DNA of 64,000 nt from Bathynomus jamesi (taxonomy: Eukaryota > Arthropoda > Malacostraca > Isopoda > Cirolanidae), in contig JAJOZX010000089.1 of the NCBI GenBank assembly GCA_023014485.1, positions 1,089,501 to 1,153,500 of the forward strand, in the 5' to 3' direction. The notes beneath the pieces were generated by a model. It ran no database searches. It was given only the letters and a program-made list of their open reading frames with translations, and was not told the origin of the DNA. The position numbers were made by a program, and so were the translations under genes. Below, one piece after another: positions 1 to 10,570 of this stretch (its first letter is position 1; each line of letters starts with the position of its first letter).

Positions 1-945
1 ATGGTTTCTGTGGGGAAAAAAATAGTAAGAATTAAAATCACAGGAATAGAATATAATGGTTTTTATTCAGATTTTAACGCTCTTTCAAGTGGTCTCGCCG
101 GTTTTTATCTATCTCTTCTAGTTTTTGCTCTACAGGGGGGGGCAATCATTTCCTGACACCCCGGTTACTATATAGGATGACGGTATACTGCATGTATGTA
201 TAGGCGTAGATGTCTTACTATACACACCCAGAGGGCTTCTTAATCTTACGTTGTAAGGATACTTTAATTTTTACATAAACCAAAAATAATGTACTGGGAT
301 TGAAGACTTAGAAGGGTGCCCTCATTAAATAGCCAAGGGTGGGTTGAATTTTTCCTATTATTACTCAAAACTTTTAAAAGATTAAGAAATCACAGAGAAA
401 TGAAAATGAATATTTGTGAATATAAAATAAATATCTGTGGATATAAACTAAAGGTCGTACGTAAAAAATTCTATTTTAAGCGTATTCTCATTTTTCCATA
501 ATTCCACTGAGCTTGACTTTAATAAACCCTTCAGCGACCGGAGGTCTTTTCTGAAACTGAATAAAATCGTCTGGCGTTAGCCAGGACAAAATCAGTAAAG
601 TAACATTGTGCACTAAATTAAACCTTATAGGGCCGACGCCAAAATCGTTGGAACCCTAAAATTTAGAAACCATTGAATAATGAGTAGGTTAACTTGCAAA
701 GCAATAAAAACGTCAATTTGTAATCGGTTTACAGAGATGCCATTACGGAATTTTTAATTGGTGTGCAGTTTATAAAAAAGATTAACAAAAACAACTTTTT
801 AAGATTTAAATGTGTAAAAAATTAAGTGTTTGATTGCACGTTAATGTAACATAAAAGTAATGATTTACTAACATTTTGCTGCTAAGGTGGTAATTACATT
901 AATTAAATTACTCACTAACCAAATATGTGAGATTAAAAGAAATTA
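1..945. other. AT-rich intergenic stretch, no gene recognised
   Basis: No open reading frame here resembles a known protein. The only notable one (316-501) is a low-complexity 61-codon frame without recognisable motifs. I see no terminal repeats or tandem units. Confidence 0.5.
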
Positions 946-1333
946 TGGTGCTACTATAGCGTGATTCCTACCTCGATTCGGCAGTCTACCTTTTAATTAT
1001 AGCTTCTTACCTTGTTTACTAATTGCTTGTTTACATTCCAATGTCCATCGCCCTTGACGATTGGTTAGGTTTAGTCATGATATTTTCGTTAGTTTTAACG
1101 AAAATATCGTGACTAAACCTAACCAATCGTAGGTAGACCACATACTATAGTAGCACCGAAACTATTTTTTAAATAAATAAAATTGAATAATAAATAGCAT
1201 TTTATATTTATTATATTTTCATTTATACCTTGGATAGGAATCACTCTACAGTACTGTAGTTTCGAACCAAAACGGGTAGGAATCACCCTATAGTATCGAA
1301 GTCACTGGTAGGAATCACGCTATAGTAGCACCA
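946..1333. repeat. MITE with 27-bp terminal inverted repeats
   Basis: The left end TGGTGCTACTATAGCGTGAT (946 on) is exactly inverted at the right end (1307-1333, finishing ATAGTAGCACCA). Partial copies of the GGTAGGAATCAC end motif also occur at about 1235 and 1275, so the right end looks internally duplicated. No coding capacity is present, so this is a non-autonomous DNA element. The superfamily is not determined because the flanking duplication is not clear. Confidence 0.7.
1058..1129. repeat. Near-perfect palindrome nested in the MITE
   Basis: The arm beginning CGATTGGTTAGGTT (1058-1091) is repeated inverted at 1096-1129, with a 4-base loop. The same CGATTGGTTAGGTT...ATATTTTCGTTAG module occurs inside MITEs at 17700-17901 and 60841-61134. 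It is therefore a dispersed fold-back family. Confidence 0.8.
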
Positions 1334-1345
1334 AATTTATTGTTT

Positions 1346-1425
1346 GATAGGGCCTACTTATCAAAAAATGAGAGGGCCTATTTATCAAAATATGATATGG
1401 CCTACTTATCAAAAGATTACAAACA
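1346..1425. repeat. Three-unit minisatellite of about 25 bp
   Basis: The unit GGCCTACTTATCAAAA plus a short spacer is repeated three times with small differences. Confidence 0.7.
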
Positions 1426-1530
1426 TAATTTTTGTCAAGTAAGCCAAGTTATGATTCATATGATTTTGTAACTACAGTCTGTTTTAGAGTGAGGTCATGG
1501 ATCGAAATAACGTCATAAGTTTTTAAGATT

Positions 1531-1533
<3 letters not shown>

Positions 1534-1606
<73 letters not shown>
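1534..1606. repeat. (TA)n microsatellite
   Basis: Near-pure TA dinucleotide tract directly abutting the left end of the Tc1-like fold-back element. The same abutment recurs at many element boundaries in the window. Confidence 0.95.
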
Positions 1607-1610
<4 letters not shown>

Positions 1611-1876
1611 GACTCCGGAACTAAAAAATAGAATACTGCCTCAAATGCGCTCATGACCTTCATAATACCTTTAAGTTATACACCTTTATGAGGAATATCG
1701 TGTACCTGTGACGTCATTATGATAAAAAGATACCTCTGTGTGCTAGTTTTTTTTTAATTAAAAAATAGCAAAAACCTTATTCAATAGTGAAAAGTTAATG
1801 CACAGCGACATACTATCTTGTCAGATGTTACATAAAACTAGAAAAAATTCATTATGTTTATTGAGTACTGCCAATA

Positions 1877-2905
1877 CCTAGCGGAGCATCGCGTCGTGGG
1901 GCGATAGACTGCCGCGACGCTGCTATATGTACATCCCCATGGTCCACTAAATTAAATATGTAATTAAATACACAAAAGCACTAAAATATAATTTAGAATC
2001 ATTGTTATTATTATTATAATAATAATATAGCATTCAGATCTCTAAAGGCTGGAAAAGTCAGTGATTTTTTGACTCATTGGATCCATAATAAACTTTGGTA
2101 TAACTGCTAACACTTTATGCAGGTAAAACAAGTTTAGGTCTGCGGTCACCATGTTCATTGTTCTTCAATCATTTGAACTACCCTGTTCAAATGAGTCATA
2201 AAGTATCATACTTGGATATAGCAGTCAAATCCTCCTGGTGCTCTAAGAGTTGCTCTTGGATGTCTGACTCATTTGCCTCTTCGCAGCCATGCAGCCAACG
2301 AGTGAGATCAACCAGCTCGGTTACTGGAACTTCCTTCTCTGTGGGATTATCGAATTCCTTAAAGTTCGCGGGGACGAAGAGAGGAGAGAGCTTCCCCCAA
2401 ATGTTGATGAGGGTCTCCTTCGTGACCATATCCCACGCGTCTTGAGTCTTGACATCTCGGGTGCACTGAAGGATATTATGTGCCTCCCAAAACTCCTTCA
2501 AACGTTGGTTCTTAAGATTACTTTTTCAACTCCAACCATTTTGCTTCATCCGAGATGAAGTGGAAGGCTTGCTAGCTTGGAGAGATCGATGGATGGACAA
2601 TGCTTTCTCTCTTATGATGCTGCAGAAGAGAAAAACTAGAGTGAGACGTTCACCACAAGGCAGCGAAAAATTAACTGGTGCCTGTACGGAGTCAGATCTC
2701 GTTGCTGGAACTCGATCCTTGTACGTCACGCGGCGCCGCGTGGAATTTTCAGTGGCCATTCGGAAATCAGCAACGTTTCATGGGGGATCCGCGACCCTTG
2801 GCAAGCTTGCATATTATTATAAACCGCGACGGACGAAACCACGACACTCCGTGAGGTTACTGTATATTAAACCTTTATCAAGACATTTTAACTCTGCGTC
2901 TTAGT
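1877..2905. mobile_element. Insertion splitting the left Tc1 arm, pogo-like remnant
   Basis: Homology between the two Tc1 arms stops at about 1876 and resumes at about 2906, so this block was inserted into the left arm. It contains a minus-strand pogo/Tigger transposase tail (2196-2501), a short AT-rich (TAT)n patch near 2000-2030 and a GC-richer stretch at 2640-2860 with no recognisable product. I could not define its terminal repeats. Confidence 0.45.
2196..2501 (-). pseudogene. pogo/Tigger-like transposase, C-terminal fragment
   Basis: A 101-codon frame on the minus strand reads like the part of pogo/Tigger transposases that follows the DDE core. It begins with an FWEAHNI-type segment, then a W-rich helix (AWDMVTKETLINIWGKL, followed by a P-L-F core) and an acidic tail with LLEHQEDLT, close to the LLxxHxExLT signature of these proteins. 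The CENP-B-like DNA-binding part and all catalytic aspartates are absent, so it is a dead 3' remnant. The family call rests on recognised pattern only. Confidence 0.55.
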
Positions 2906-2924
2906 ATTTAGTTGGCCCACCCAA

Positions 2925-3311
2925 CTAACTGGTCCTGATTACTGCCTCCAATCGACGTGGCATAACTGGCATCGAATCGACAAGCCTCTTGCATTCTTCT
3001 CCAGTAATCGATTGCCAGGTTATCATCAAACACCTCTTCAGTTCACTAAGTGTTCCTGGTTTACGCTTTTGGACCCTCTGCTTAGCAATATTCCAAGGAT
3101 TTTCTGTCGAATTAAGATAGAGATAATTAGCTGGCGTATGAGTTGGAACCAAATTATGTTGAAAAATAAATGGTTCCTCTCCATACAGCTGTTCTGCAGA
3201 CTCCAGCATGAAGTATTCCAAGATTTCTTGATAAACGTGACTATTGACAGTACTATTCACAAATGCAATTGACCCCAGACCATTTGCATTCATGTAACCC
3301 CACACTAACAC
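2925..3311 (-). pseudogene. Tc1-like transposase, C-terminal half (left arm)
   Basis: The 128-residue frame matches the frame at 3523-4005 on the other strand residue for residue over long blocks, for example NSHVYQEILEYFMLESAEQL. It keeps IFQHNLVP in place of the catalytic FQHDLAP, so the second acidic catalytic residue (D) is changed to N. The block between that motif and NSTENPWNIAK is deleted by about 20 residues. The N-terminal helix-turn-helix half is missing. It cannot encode an active enzyme. Confidence 0.8.
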
Positions 3312-3369
3312 ACTCGCCGCCTTTATGAAATAGGATTTCGGTCACGAAAATCGAAAATTAAGCCGTGTT

Positions 3370-4005
3370 AAATGCGAAGCAAAATAGAAGACGACTATCT
3401 TTGTGCAAAGAAAGAGTTGCATGGACTGCAAACGAGTGACAAAAAGTGCTTTCTTCAGACGAATCAAAATTTTCTGTCTATTTGGTGACAAGGGTCCGCA
3501 AGTTTAGCGAAGAAAGTCTGAAATGTATCATGAAAACTGCTTGAAGCGATCGATTAAATTTACGGCGAGTGTGTTAGTGTCGGGTTGCATGAATGCAAAT
3601 GGGGTGGGGTCAATTGCATTTGTAAATAGAACTGTCAATAGTCACGTTTATCAAGAAATCTTGGAATACTTCATGCTGGAATCTGCAGAACAGTTGTATG
3701 GAGACGAACCACTTATTTTTCAACATGACCTGGCTCCAGCTCATGTGGATCGTACAACATCGGCGTGGTTTGATGTTCATAAAATTGAAGTACTACCATG
3801 GCCAGCTAATTTTCCCGATCTTAATTCGATAGAAAATCTTTGGAATATTGCTAAACAAAAGGTCCGAAAGCATAAACCAGGAACACTTAGTGAACTGAAG
3901 AGGTGTTTTGATAACCTGACAATCCATAACTACAGAAGAATGCAAGAAGCTTATCGACTCGATGCCAGTCATGCCACGTCGATTGGAGACTGTAATCAGA
4001 GCTAA
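3370..4005 (+). pseudogene. Tc1-like transposase, C-terminal half (right arm)
   Basis: This is the catalytic part of a Tc1-family DDE transposase. The first catalytic block (SSDESKF, about 3445) lies in a different frame from the rest, so there is a frameshift near 3500. Downstream, the second D sits in IFQHDLAPAH and the E in DLNSIENLWN, spaced as in DD34E Tc1 enzymes, with the typical VLPWPANFPDLNSIENLW string between them. The paired HTH DNA-binding region is absent. The frame ends at 4005 before a noncoding tail that is the inverse of 1605-1876. Confidence 0.85.
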
Positions 4006-4305
4006 GGTGGACCAACTAAAGGCAGTACTCAATAAACATGCGAATTTATTCTTTTTTTTTTTGTGACACCTGACAAGATATTCTAATATTTGATATGTCG
4101 CTATGCATTAACTTTCCACTATTTAATAAGGGTTTTTGCTATATTTATTTTTTTTTCAAAACTGGCACACAGGTATTTTTTTATCATAATGCCGTCACAG
4201 ATACTCAATATTCCTCATAAAGGTGTATAACTTAAAGGTATTATTGAGGTTATGAGCGCATTTGAGACAGTATTCTATTTTTTTGGGGGGGTCCAGAGTT
4301 GTGTG

Positions 4306-4706
4306 TATATATATATATATGAAAATTCTTATTAACAACTATTGTGCAGACGCCTTCATCTACCATTATAGTTTATTATATTAATACAACCTGAAAGCAT
4401 AACAGGTGCAGCCTTCATTGCATTGCCACTTCCTGTTACTGGGGTTTCTATGGAGACTTTTCAAGGGTCTTCAATACATTCTAAATCCTTTACTTAATAA
4501 ACAGAATGAGCAACCAAACAATAAGAAATGTATCATTTGCCCGAATCTACAAAATTAAGGACTACGCTACGTTATAAAAATAACGTGATGGACATATGTA
4601 ACAAAGGTACTTTATTTTACAAGTATAAACTTATCCGAAGTTATTTCTAATAAATCGTGAAATAAATAGATCGTTTACGTCTTACATTACGCCTCTTTCT
4701 TTAAAA
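4306..4706. other. Noncoding stretch between Tc1 fold-back and hAT element
   Basis: AT-rich sequence with no reading frame or repeat that I recognise. It is the target region into which the hAT element inserted, as shown by CTTTAAAA at 4699-4706. Confidence 0.4.
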
Positions 4707-5120
4707 CAGGGGTTCTCAAACTGGGGTACGTATTAAGGTTTCCTGAGGGTACTAGAAGGAATGGACAAAATTTATGCTATATACATTTATTTCGACATAA
4801 TTCAAGTGAATATTCTAAAAAAATTTGAAAACATTTATTCCACTCATTGCCAGAAACTTCTAGAATTTTTATTTAACGATATATAATTTGAAGTGATTCT
4901 TTTTTTAAATAAATTGACTAAGGAATTTCTTGAGTCCTATATTAATGTTTTTTTTTAATTTCATATTATACTAAAATTAGATTGGCCAAATTTCAATTTT
5001 TATTATGAACGTCACAAATGTAGAACTGATAAAAAAATTGCATCTAGCACGTGTTAAAAATTGTTATAAAATGACATTATTACTATATGCCCCACTATTT
5101 TATATATATATATATATATA

Positions 5121-6023
5121 AGGGCGTCCCAAAAAAATGTATACACACTTTAAATACTTATAAAGGCAGTGTTTATTAAAATACATTTCATTTTCAAAAT
5201 GTAATAGAATCTACAGACATTATTTAATTGTTTTGTCAACGCCTGTTTTCAAACTGACGTCCGTTCTGGTCCAGGCACTGCTGATAACGCGAAGCAATGG
5301 AATCGCAAACATCACGAAACATTTCGTTTGGTATTTGTGTGCATTCTCGTTCAATGGCTGCTCTCAATTCAGCGACTGTTGCAGGTTTTATAGCGTAGAC
5401 TTTGTCTTTTAAGTATCCCCATAAAAAAAAGTCTAGTCGTGTGAGGTCTGGTGAACGCGGAGGGTATTCTACGAAACCTCTTCGTCCAATCCACATCCAC
5501 ATCGTGCCAAGTACCACTCGCAATACTCCACTCTTCGGTCCGGATCATCTTCATTAATAGCATGGACTAATCTTGGAATGTAACTTTTCCATTGACAGCG
5601 CTTCAAAATGCGTTGGACAGACGATTCTGAAATTCCTACCTCACGACTCGCTTGCCGCACAGATTTTTTTGGACTTTGGTGATTCGTTTCCAGTACTCTT
5701 TCTTGTTTTGTGGGGCTTGTCGATGTCCGTGGTCTTCCGGAACGCTTCTTGTGGACATTCCGAACAGTTCCATCGGCTTCAAACTTATCTCTAATTCGAG
5801 TGATGGTAAGTCGCGTTGGTGGATCTGTTTGAAACTCCCTCCTAAACTGTTTTTGCACTTCAACTGCGTTTTCACACTTCCAGTAGCATTTTAGAATGAA
5901 TTTCCTTTGTTCAAAGCTTAGTCTGACTGCCATTATTAATTCTAATGGGTTTAACTTGGAAAGAAAGAAACATCAATTGAGCTATCAGCTGTTAGTGTGT
6001 ATACATTTTTTTGGGACGCCCTG
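5121..6023 (-). mobile_element. Internally deleted mariner nested in the hAT element
   Basis: The terminal inverted repeats are AGGGCGTCCCAAAAAAATGT (left) and its inverse ending GGGACGCCCT (right), with TA sequence on both sides as expected for mariner insertion. At about 0.9 kb it is shorter than the usual 1.3 kb because the middle of the transposase gene is missing. Confidence 0.9.
5236..5933 (-). pseudogene. mariner transposase with central deletion
   Basis: The N-terminal part (5933 down to about 5500) has the mariner HTH region, starting with [13 protein letters not shown], and the linker with SGRPRT and SVQRILK. Reading then continues in another frame with [18 protein letters not shown] and LDFFLWG, which holds the third catalytic aspartate (of the DD34D triad). 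The segment that should carry the first aspartate (SDE motif) and the second (QQDGAP motif) is deleted at the join near 5500. The element can be moved only in trans. The start is the ATG at 5933 because the HTH begins there. Confidence 0.85.
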
Positions 6024-6079
<56 letters not shown>

Positions 6080-6080
<1 letters not shown>

Positions 6081-6682
6081 TAACTGCAAACAACACACAG
6101 TATAATTAATGTAAAGAACGACGCTTGTATAGAAGAACGTTCCGCACAAGATGAGGAGGGAGAACGAACAAATGAAAAATGAGGTAAGCACCCCGGAATC
6201 GAACCCGGGATCTTCCGATTGCCGGTCAGATATGCTAACCACTACACCATGGGCCTCAATTAATCAGAAGTCGTAATTCTCCTACATACGAGCAGAAACC
6301 AATGCCCTGAGGGGCACCCCACGCATGCCGCACATATATACACCTCATTTTTCATTTGTTCGTTCTCCCTCCTCATCTTGTGCGGAACGTTCTTCTATAC
6401 AAGCGTCGTTCTTTACATTAATTATACTGTGTGTTGTTTGCAGTTAAAATGTATATATGTGCGGCATGTGGGAGGTGCCCCCTCAGGACATTGGTTTCTG
6501 CTCGTATGTAGGAGAATTACGACTTCTGATTAATCGAGGCCTATGGTGTAGTGGTTAGCATATCTGACCGGCAATTGGAAGATCCCGCGTTCGATTCCCG
6601 GGTGGTTACCTCATTTTTCATTTGTTCGTTCTCCCTCTTCATCTTGTGCGGAACGTTCTTCTATACAAGCGTCGTTCTTTAC

Positions 6683-6690
<8 letters not shown>
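6080..6690. repeat. Three copies of a tRNA-derived SINE
   Basis: Copy 1 is on the minus strand (6080-6335), copy 2 is a plus-strand tail (6340-6450) and copy 3 is on the plus strand (6459-6686). The tRNA-like heads (minus 6181-6257, plus 6536-6613) contain an A box (TGGTGTAGTGGTTAGCA) and a B box (GTTCGATTCC), the RNA polymerase III promoter. Each is flanked by the same unrelated body, which includes TTTTCATTTGTTCGTTCTCC. I do not call a functional tRNA because no proper acceptor or anticodon arm is formed. Confidence 0.75.

Positions 6691-6736
<46 letters not shown>
6685..6736. repeat. (TA)n microsatellite at SINE end
   Basis: Pure TA tract directly following the plus-strand SINE tail, inside the hAT element. 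Confidence 0.95.
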
Positions 6737-6739
<3 letters not shown>

Positions 6740-6794
6740 GTGGGGCATATAGTAATAATGTAATTTTAATTTTATTACAATTACAGGCATTGTG

Positions 6795-8600
6795 ATGGCA
6801 TCTGCAACGAAGAAACGTCAGTATAACGAAAACTACATACAGTATGGGTTCACATCTATTATCAAAAATTTGATCGAGCTGACTCATTGTGTTATATGCA
6901 ACAAGGTGTTCTCATCAGATTCACGAAGCCAAGTTTCCTCAAGAGACACTTAAGTGGCTGCCATACGGAACTTGTTAATAAGGACGTTCCCTTCTTCAAA
7001 CGAAAAGAAGCGGGACTGAAGCGAGCACGTTTTGATCGACCCGGGAGCATTAGTCAACAAAACGAGGCAGCATTACGCGCCTCATACATGGTATCGTTAA
7101 GAATAGCAAAGGAAAAAACCTCACAACATTGCCGAAAAATTGATTATCGCTTGCTGCAAAGATATAGTTCGTTGCATGATCGGAGACTTTGCCGAGAATA
7201 AGGTAGCATTATTGCCTCTTTCAAACGATACTGTCCAACGGAGAATCTTAGAGATGTCGGAGAACATAAAGCACCAAGTAGTTGCTGAAATACGTGATAC
7301 ACCCTTAAACAAATTTTCAATTCAGCTCGATAAATCGACAGACGTGGCCAGCTGTGCCCAACTGCTCGTCTTCGTGTGAATGTATAAATGGCGAAGATTT
7401 CAAAGAAGAATTCCTAGTTTGTCACGCTCTCGAATCTACTACTAGAGGAGAAGATATTTTCTTACGGGTCTCTAAATTTTTCAAAACCGAGGGACTGACT
7501 TAAGACAATGTGTGTGCTTGCACAACGGATGGAGTACCTGCGATACTTGGCAAGCATTCGGGATTTCTAGCAAAAGTGAAGGAAGCGAGCCCCGATTTAA
7601 AGCAGCTTGATTGCATGATTCACCGATATGCTCTGGCATCTAAAACACTCCCACCAGAACTAAGATTAGTTCTTGATGATGTCGTTCATATGGTGAATGC
7701 TGTCGAGTCTAATGCCCTCAATAATCGCCTCTTCCATCTACTTTGCAAGGAGTTTGGTGCAGATGAAGAAGTCATGCTATTTCACACCGAGGTATGCTGG
7801 CTGTCACGGAGAAATGTAGTAGCAAGAGTTGAGTCATTGAGAAACGAGCTGACTGAATTCTTCAAACGAGACGGCAAAACAGTATCTTTAAATTTTGCCA
7901 AAAAGTTATCAGATAACCAGTGGCTCATGAAGTTAGCCTACTTAAATGACATATTCTTACGTCTAAACACGTTGAACAAATCGCTTCAAGGTCAGCACAC
8001 CACCATGAATGATTTCATGGACAAACTTGCAGCATTCAATATGAAACTGAAACTGAAACTGTGGGAAACAAAAGTGAAAGACAAACACCTTTGTATGTTT
8101 GAGCATCTTAGCGATGCGCTTGAGAATAATGAGGAAAATGATAAAATTCATATGACTCAGCTAGTGTTGGCGCATATTTCCTCTCTGCTGCTGGAGTTCG
8201 TCATATTTTCCAGAATTGAACGAATTGGATTTAAAATTGATAAGAAATCCATTCATCGTTGACGTGCACTTGCTCGTAGAAGACTCGCAGGATCAATTTA
8301 TTGAGATTGTGAATGACTCTACAGGCCGAGATGCATTTGAAACTCCTCCGCTGACTAAGTTCTGGTCCAAAATGAGCGAGTCGTATCCTGCTGTAGCTAA
8401 TGTGGTGGTGAAGTCATTGCTAATGTTTCCCAGTACTTATCTATGTGAACAAGGATTTTCAGCTTTGTTAAATATAAAAACTAAATATCGCTCTCGACTA
8501 AACGTGGAACATGATCTTCGAGTTTCCTTGTCAAGCACCACCTGAAATTGAGAAACCAGTTTCCACACATCAGGCACATCCCTCACACTAAAATTCAAGA
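6795..8600 (+). pseudogene. BED-finger hAT transposase (ZBED/SCAND3-like), frameshifted
   Basis: The ATG at 6795 opens the N-terminus. A BED zinc finger follows, with CVICN at about residue 36 and then LKRHL-x-x-CH in a second frame (6887-7201). Further blocks in shifting frames include NDTVQRRI (7140-7379), the catalytic aspartate region FSIQLDKSTD, CTTDGVPAILG (second D), the C-x-x-H of DCMIHRYALA, FHTEVCWLSR, and the C-terminal dimerisation block with CEQGFSALLNIKTKYRSRL, which holds the final acidic residue. At least four frameshifts or stops (near 6935, 7150, 7380, 7500 and 8200) break it. It is a domesticable-type hAT transposase but clearly dead here. Confidence 0.88.
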
Positions 8601-8784
8601 ATTATAGCTACCCTAATTTTATTTACATATGCAGTTTGTTGTTTATTCATTTAATAAAGCATTTATTATTGATATTTCTGTATCTTATGCGAATTCTTAC
8701 TAATGGGGGTACTAGATGATTGTCTGATGAATCAGAAGGTACGACTACGAAGTGACAAAAAATTTGAGAACCCCTGCTTTAAGA

Positions 8785-9188
8785 GCATTAGTAAATGTAG
8801 GAGAAAAATTATGAATTTTTATTTTAACACTACTTGAATTAATCGAGTTTAAACAGATATAAATCGACCAGTGTTTATATTGAATGATAAAACATTTTGT
8901 AAGATAAAAAAATTACATTTACAATTTAATATTAATTTCAAATACGAGTATCTTGGGGAAACTTTTCCCGCCCATGTGACTTTTGATGTTGCGGGTGGTT
9001 AAACACGCCACCAAATGGCCAATAAGTCTGGCTGATATCATATCAAATGTAAATTAAAATATGATATTGGTTAGAGGTATAGAAATGGTATAGAAATAAA
9101 CTAAGGTGTATGTATAGATATAAAAAAGAAATAAGAATTTCAAGTAATTTAGGTATAAGCATACAAATTCATTCCGGTAGCCATGCAT
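8785..9188. other. Noncoding AT-rich stretch
   Basis: No reading frame or repeat is recognised between the hAT target duplication and the TA tract before the next MITE. Confidence 0.4.
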
Positions 9189-9200
9189 TATATATATATA

Positions 9201-9442
9201 TACAGGGTGATCAAAAAGTAACGCAACCCATGGGAAAAAGATTTATTTCAGAGCAAGTGCTGGAAGTGGGCACCGTTCTGTGCTTCACACAAGTGGATAC
9301 GGCGATTCATGTTCTTAAAGACCCTTTGCAACGTTTCCTGTGAAATTGCATCAACATACTTCTGAATCATCGCCTGCAACAGAAGGAAAAAATCAATTAT
9401 GTGCGTTTCTCCATGGGTTGCGTTACTTTTTGATCACCCTAT
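9201..9442. mobile_element. mariner-derived MITE
   Basis: Terminal inverted repeats of about 32 bp run from TACAGGGTGATCAAAAAGTA (9201) to TACTTTTTGATCACCCTATA. TA repeats flank both ends. The inner 180 bp has no coding capacity, but such ends are typical of mariner elements, so a full-length mariner elsewhere in the genome could mobilise it. Confidence 0.85.
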
Positions 9443-9550
9443 ATATAAATATATATATATATATATTATAACTTGGTGGAATGGTTTGTTCTTAGGGAAG
9501 CGTAGCTTAGCGAGGCATAGGAGGACGAAAAGATGGTACATGTTTATTTA

Positions 9551-9588
9551 CAGACGTTTCGGAAAAGTTTAATTTCCATCATCAGTGC
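9551..9588 (-). ncRNA. Hammerhead-type ribozyme core in PLE end
   Basis: On the minus strand CUGAUGA (9585-9579) is followed by U, a stem II that can pair GGAAA with UUUCC, and then GAAACG (9560-9555). This is the conserved hammerhead core order. PLE termini are an established location for hammerhead motifs. Stems I and III are short, so activity may require a dimeric form. Confidence 0.6.
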
Positions 9589-9920
9589 TAAAAAGTTTAA
9601 AAACAAATAGAAATAAATAAGTATAATAAACAAAAACGAACAATAAATCAAAATGGCGCGACAATTAGCGAGAATTAATAGTATGTTACAATATATATTA
9701 AATTAGAAGATTAAAAATTAAATGATATAAAGTATAAAAGTATGGACGATAAGTGAAATATAAAACGGTGAAACAGAATTGAGGAGGTTCTTACCAAATT
9801 GTTAACGTAATGAGAGACTAATTGTACAGAAGATTGGGAATTGTTGCTTGTTGAAAAAATTCCATATTAGAAAGATGGAGCCAGGCGGAGTGATGGTGGA
9901 TTTCTTTTGAGTTTGAGAGT

Positions 9921-10295
9921 TTATTTGGCGATGTTTAAATTGAAAGCGGAACTGTAGTCGTTGAGGGTTGGCTGGATGCTGAGGATATAAAGGGACTCAA
10001 GTATGCGGAGGTCGATTAGTTGGTTGGCTGAATTAACGATTTTGAAGTTGGAGGGAAGTAACGGGTGGTTGTGAAGGTGGCAATGATCCCTTATTGCTGA
10101 TTTGGAGGGTTTGTTCAAGGGCTGTGAAGTTCTTGTAGAAATCCCACGATGCTCGTCCACTCTTGTTCGATATTGGCGGATGGTATTACCAATATAGTTC
10201 GCTTTGCAGCGAACACAAGTAGAAGCGTAGATAGTGGACGAAGCAAGTGGCTGGGGTGTTTTTTCTTTATGGTTTACCCCCAAATTAAATTTCAT
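9921..10295 (-). pseudogene. PLE GIY-YIG endonuclease domain fragment
   Basis: The frame carries the PLE-type GIY-YIG nuclease: an IYASTCVRCKANYIGNT segment (degenerate GIY ... YIG with the C-x-x-C knuckle), an arginine in RTRVDEH, and further on NFKIV and LRILESLYI with the conserved glutamate. In complete PLEs this domain follows the reverse transcriptase and nicks target DNA. The frame stays open to its natural stop, but the RT is missing upstream, where a MITE intervenes. Confidence 0.85.
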
Positions 10296-10311
10296 TTCGC
10301 CTTCACCAATA

Positions 10312-10570
10312 AGTCCAATAAGTCCGGTCTCATAGGAAAATTTATTTTAAATTTACAAAAGTGAGTTACAGGCTTTCGGAGGCCTTTTCCTCACCAGTGT
10401 AACTCGCTTCCATATAAGCCATTGCTTGTTATTCTACCTGCAACAAAAAAAAAAGGTCCCAAAATAAGACCTCAATTTGAACATTTGTTTTAGTTCTAAT
10501 GTAATACTTTTGGAAATTTAATTTAAAATAAATTTTCCTATGAGACTGGACTTATGGGACACCCTGTATA
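10312..10570. mobile_element. mariner-derived MITE
   Basis: Inverted ends: AAGTCCGGTCTCATAGGAAA on the left and its diverged inverse ending TTATGGGACACCCTGTATA on the right. The outermost bases of the left end are lost. The end sequence is close to that of the mariner at 54482-55699 (CATAAGTCCGGCATCATAGG), so both belong to one lineage. Its centre is a small palindrome near 10375-10405 (AGTTACAGGCTTTCGGAGGCC and partial inverse). No coding capacity. Confidence 0.75.

Larger units (their letters stand above)
1605..4305. mobile_element. Palindromic Tc1-like transposon (two 3' halves head to head)
   Basis: The left part (1605-1876, resuming at about 2906-3311) and the right part (about 3370-4305) are diverged inverted copies of the same Tc1 3' half. 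Both transposase fragments read outward, and both ends carry the same noncoding tail, for example the GAGTACTGCC / GGCAGTACTC block and the CTTTATGAGGAAT / ATTCCTCATAAAG block. The left arm is split by about 1 kb of unrelated DNA (1877-2905). Each side ends at ACACACGACTCCGG / CCAGAGTTGTGTGT next to TA repeats. It is a decayed fold-back derivative of a Tc1 element, with no intact transposase. Confidence 0.7.
4707..8776 (+). mobile_element. hAT transposon with 8-bp target duplication
   Basis: The left end CAGGGGTTCTCAAACT (4707) and right end TTTGAGAACCCCTG (to 8776) are terminal inverted repeats of the hAT type. They are flanked by CTTTAAAA (4699-4706) and CTTTAAGA (8777-8784), an 8-bp target duplication with one mismatch. 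The element encodes a BED-finger transposase on the plus strand (6795-8600). A deleted mariner (5121-6023), SINE copies (6080-6690) and TA tracts have inserted into its 5' part, which explains its 4-kb length. The broken transposase makes it non-autonomous. Confidence 0.88.
9462..10311 (-). mobile_element. Truncated Penelope-like element
   Basis: The 3' part of a PLE on the minus strand has a GIY-YIG endonuclease frame (9921-10295), about 330 bp of 3' noncoding sequence and a terminal segment with a hammerhead-type core (9551-9588). It ends next to a TA tract. Its terminal segment is related to the palindrome at 42804-43058, including GAGGACGA and GGTACA blocks. It is cut on the 5' side at about 10311 by a MITE, so no reverse transcriptase is left. 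Confidence 0.82.

Noticed and set aside
2289..2904. Plus-strand frames at 2289-2558 and 2560-2904 as a host gene
   Set aside because: The first is antisense to the pogo-like fragment. The second has no motif or codon pattern supporting coding and lies in an insertion within Tc1.
6181..6613. Two genuine tRNA genes
   Set aside because: A and B boxes are present, but no proper acceptor stem or 7-base anticodon loop forms, and both lie in a repeated body, so they are SINE heads.
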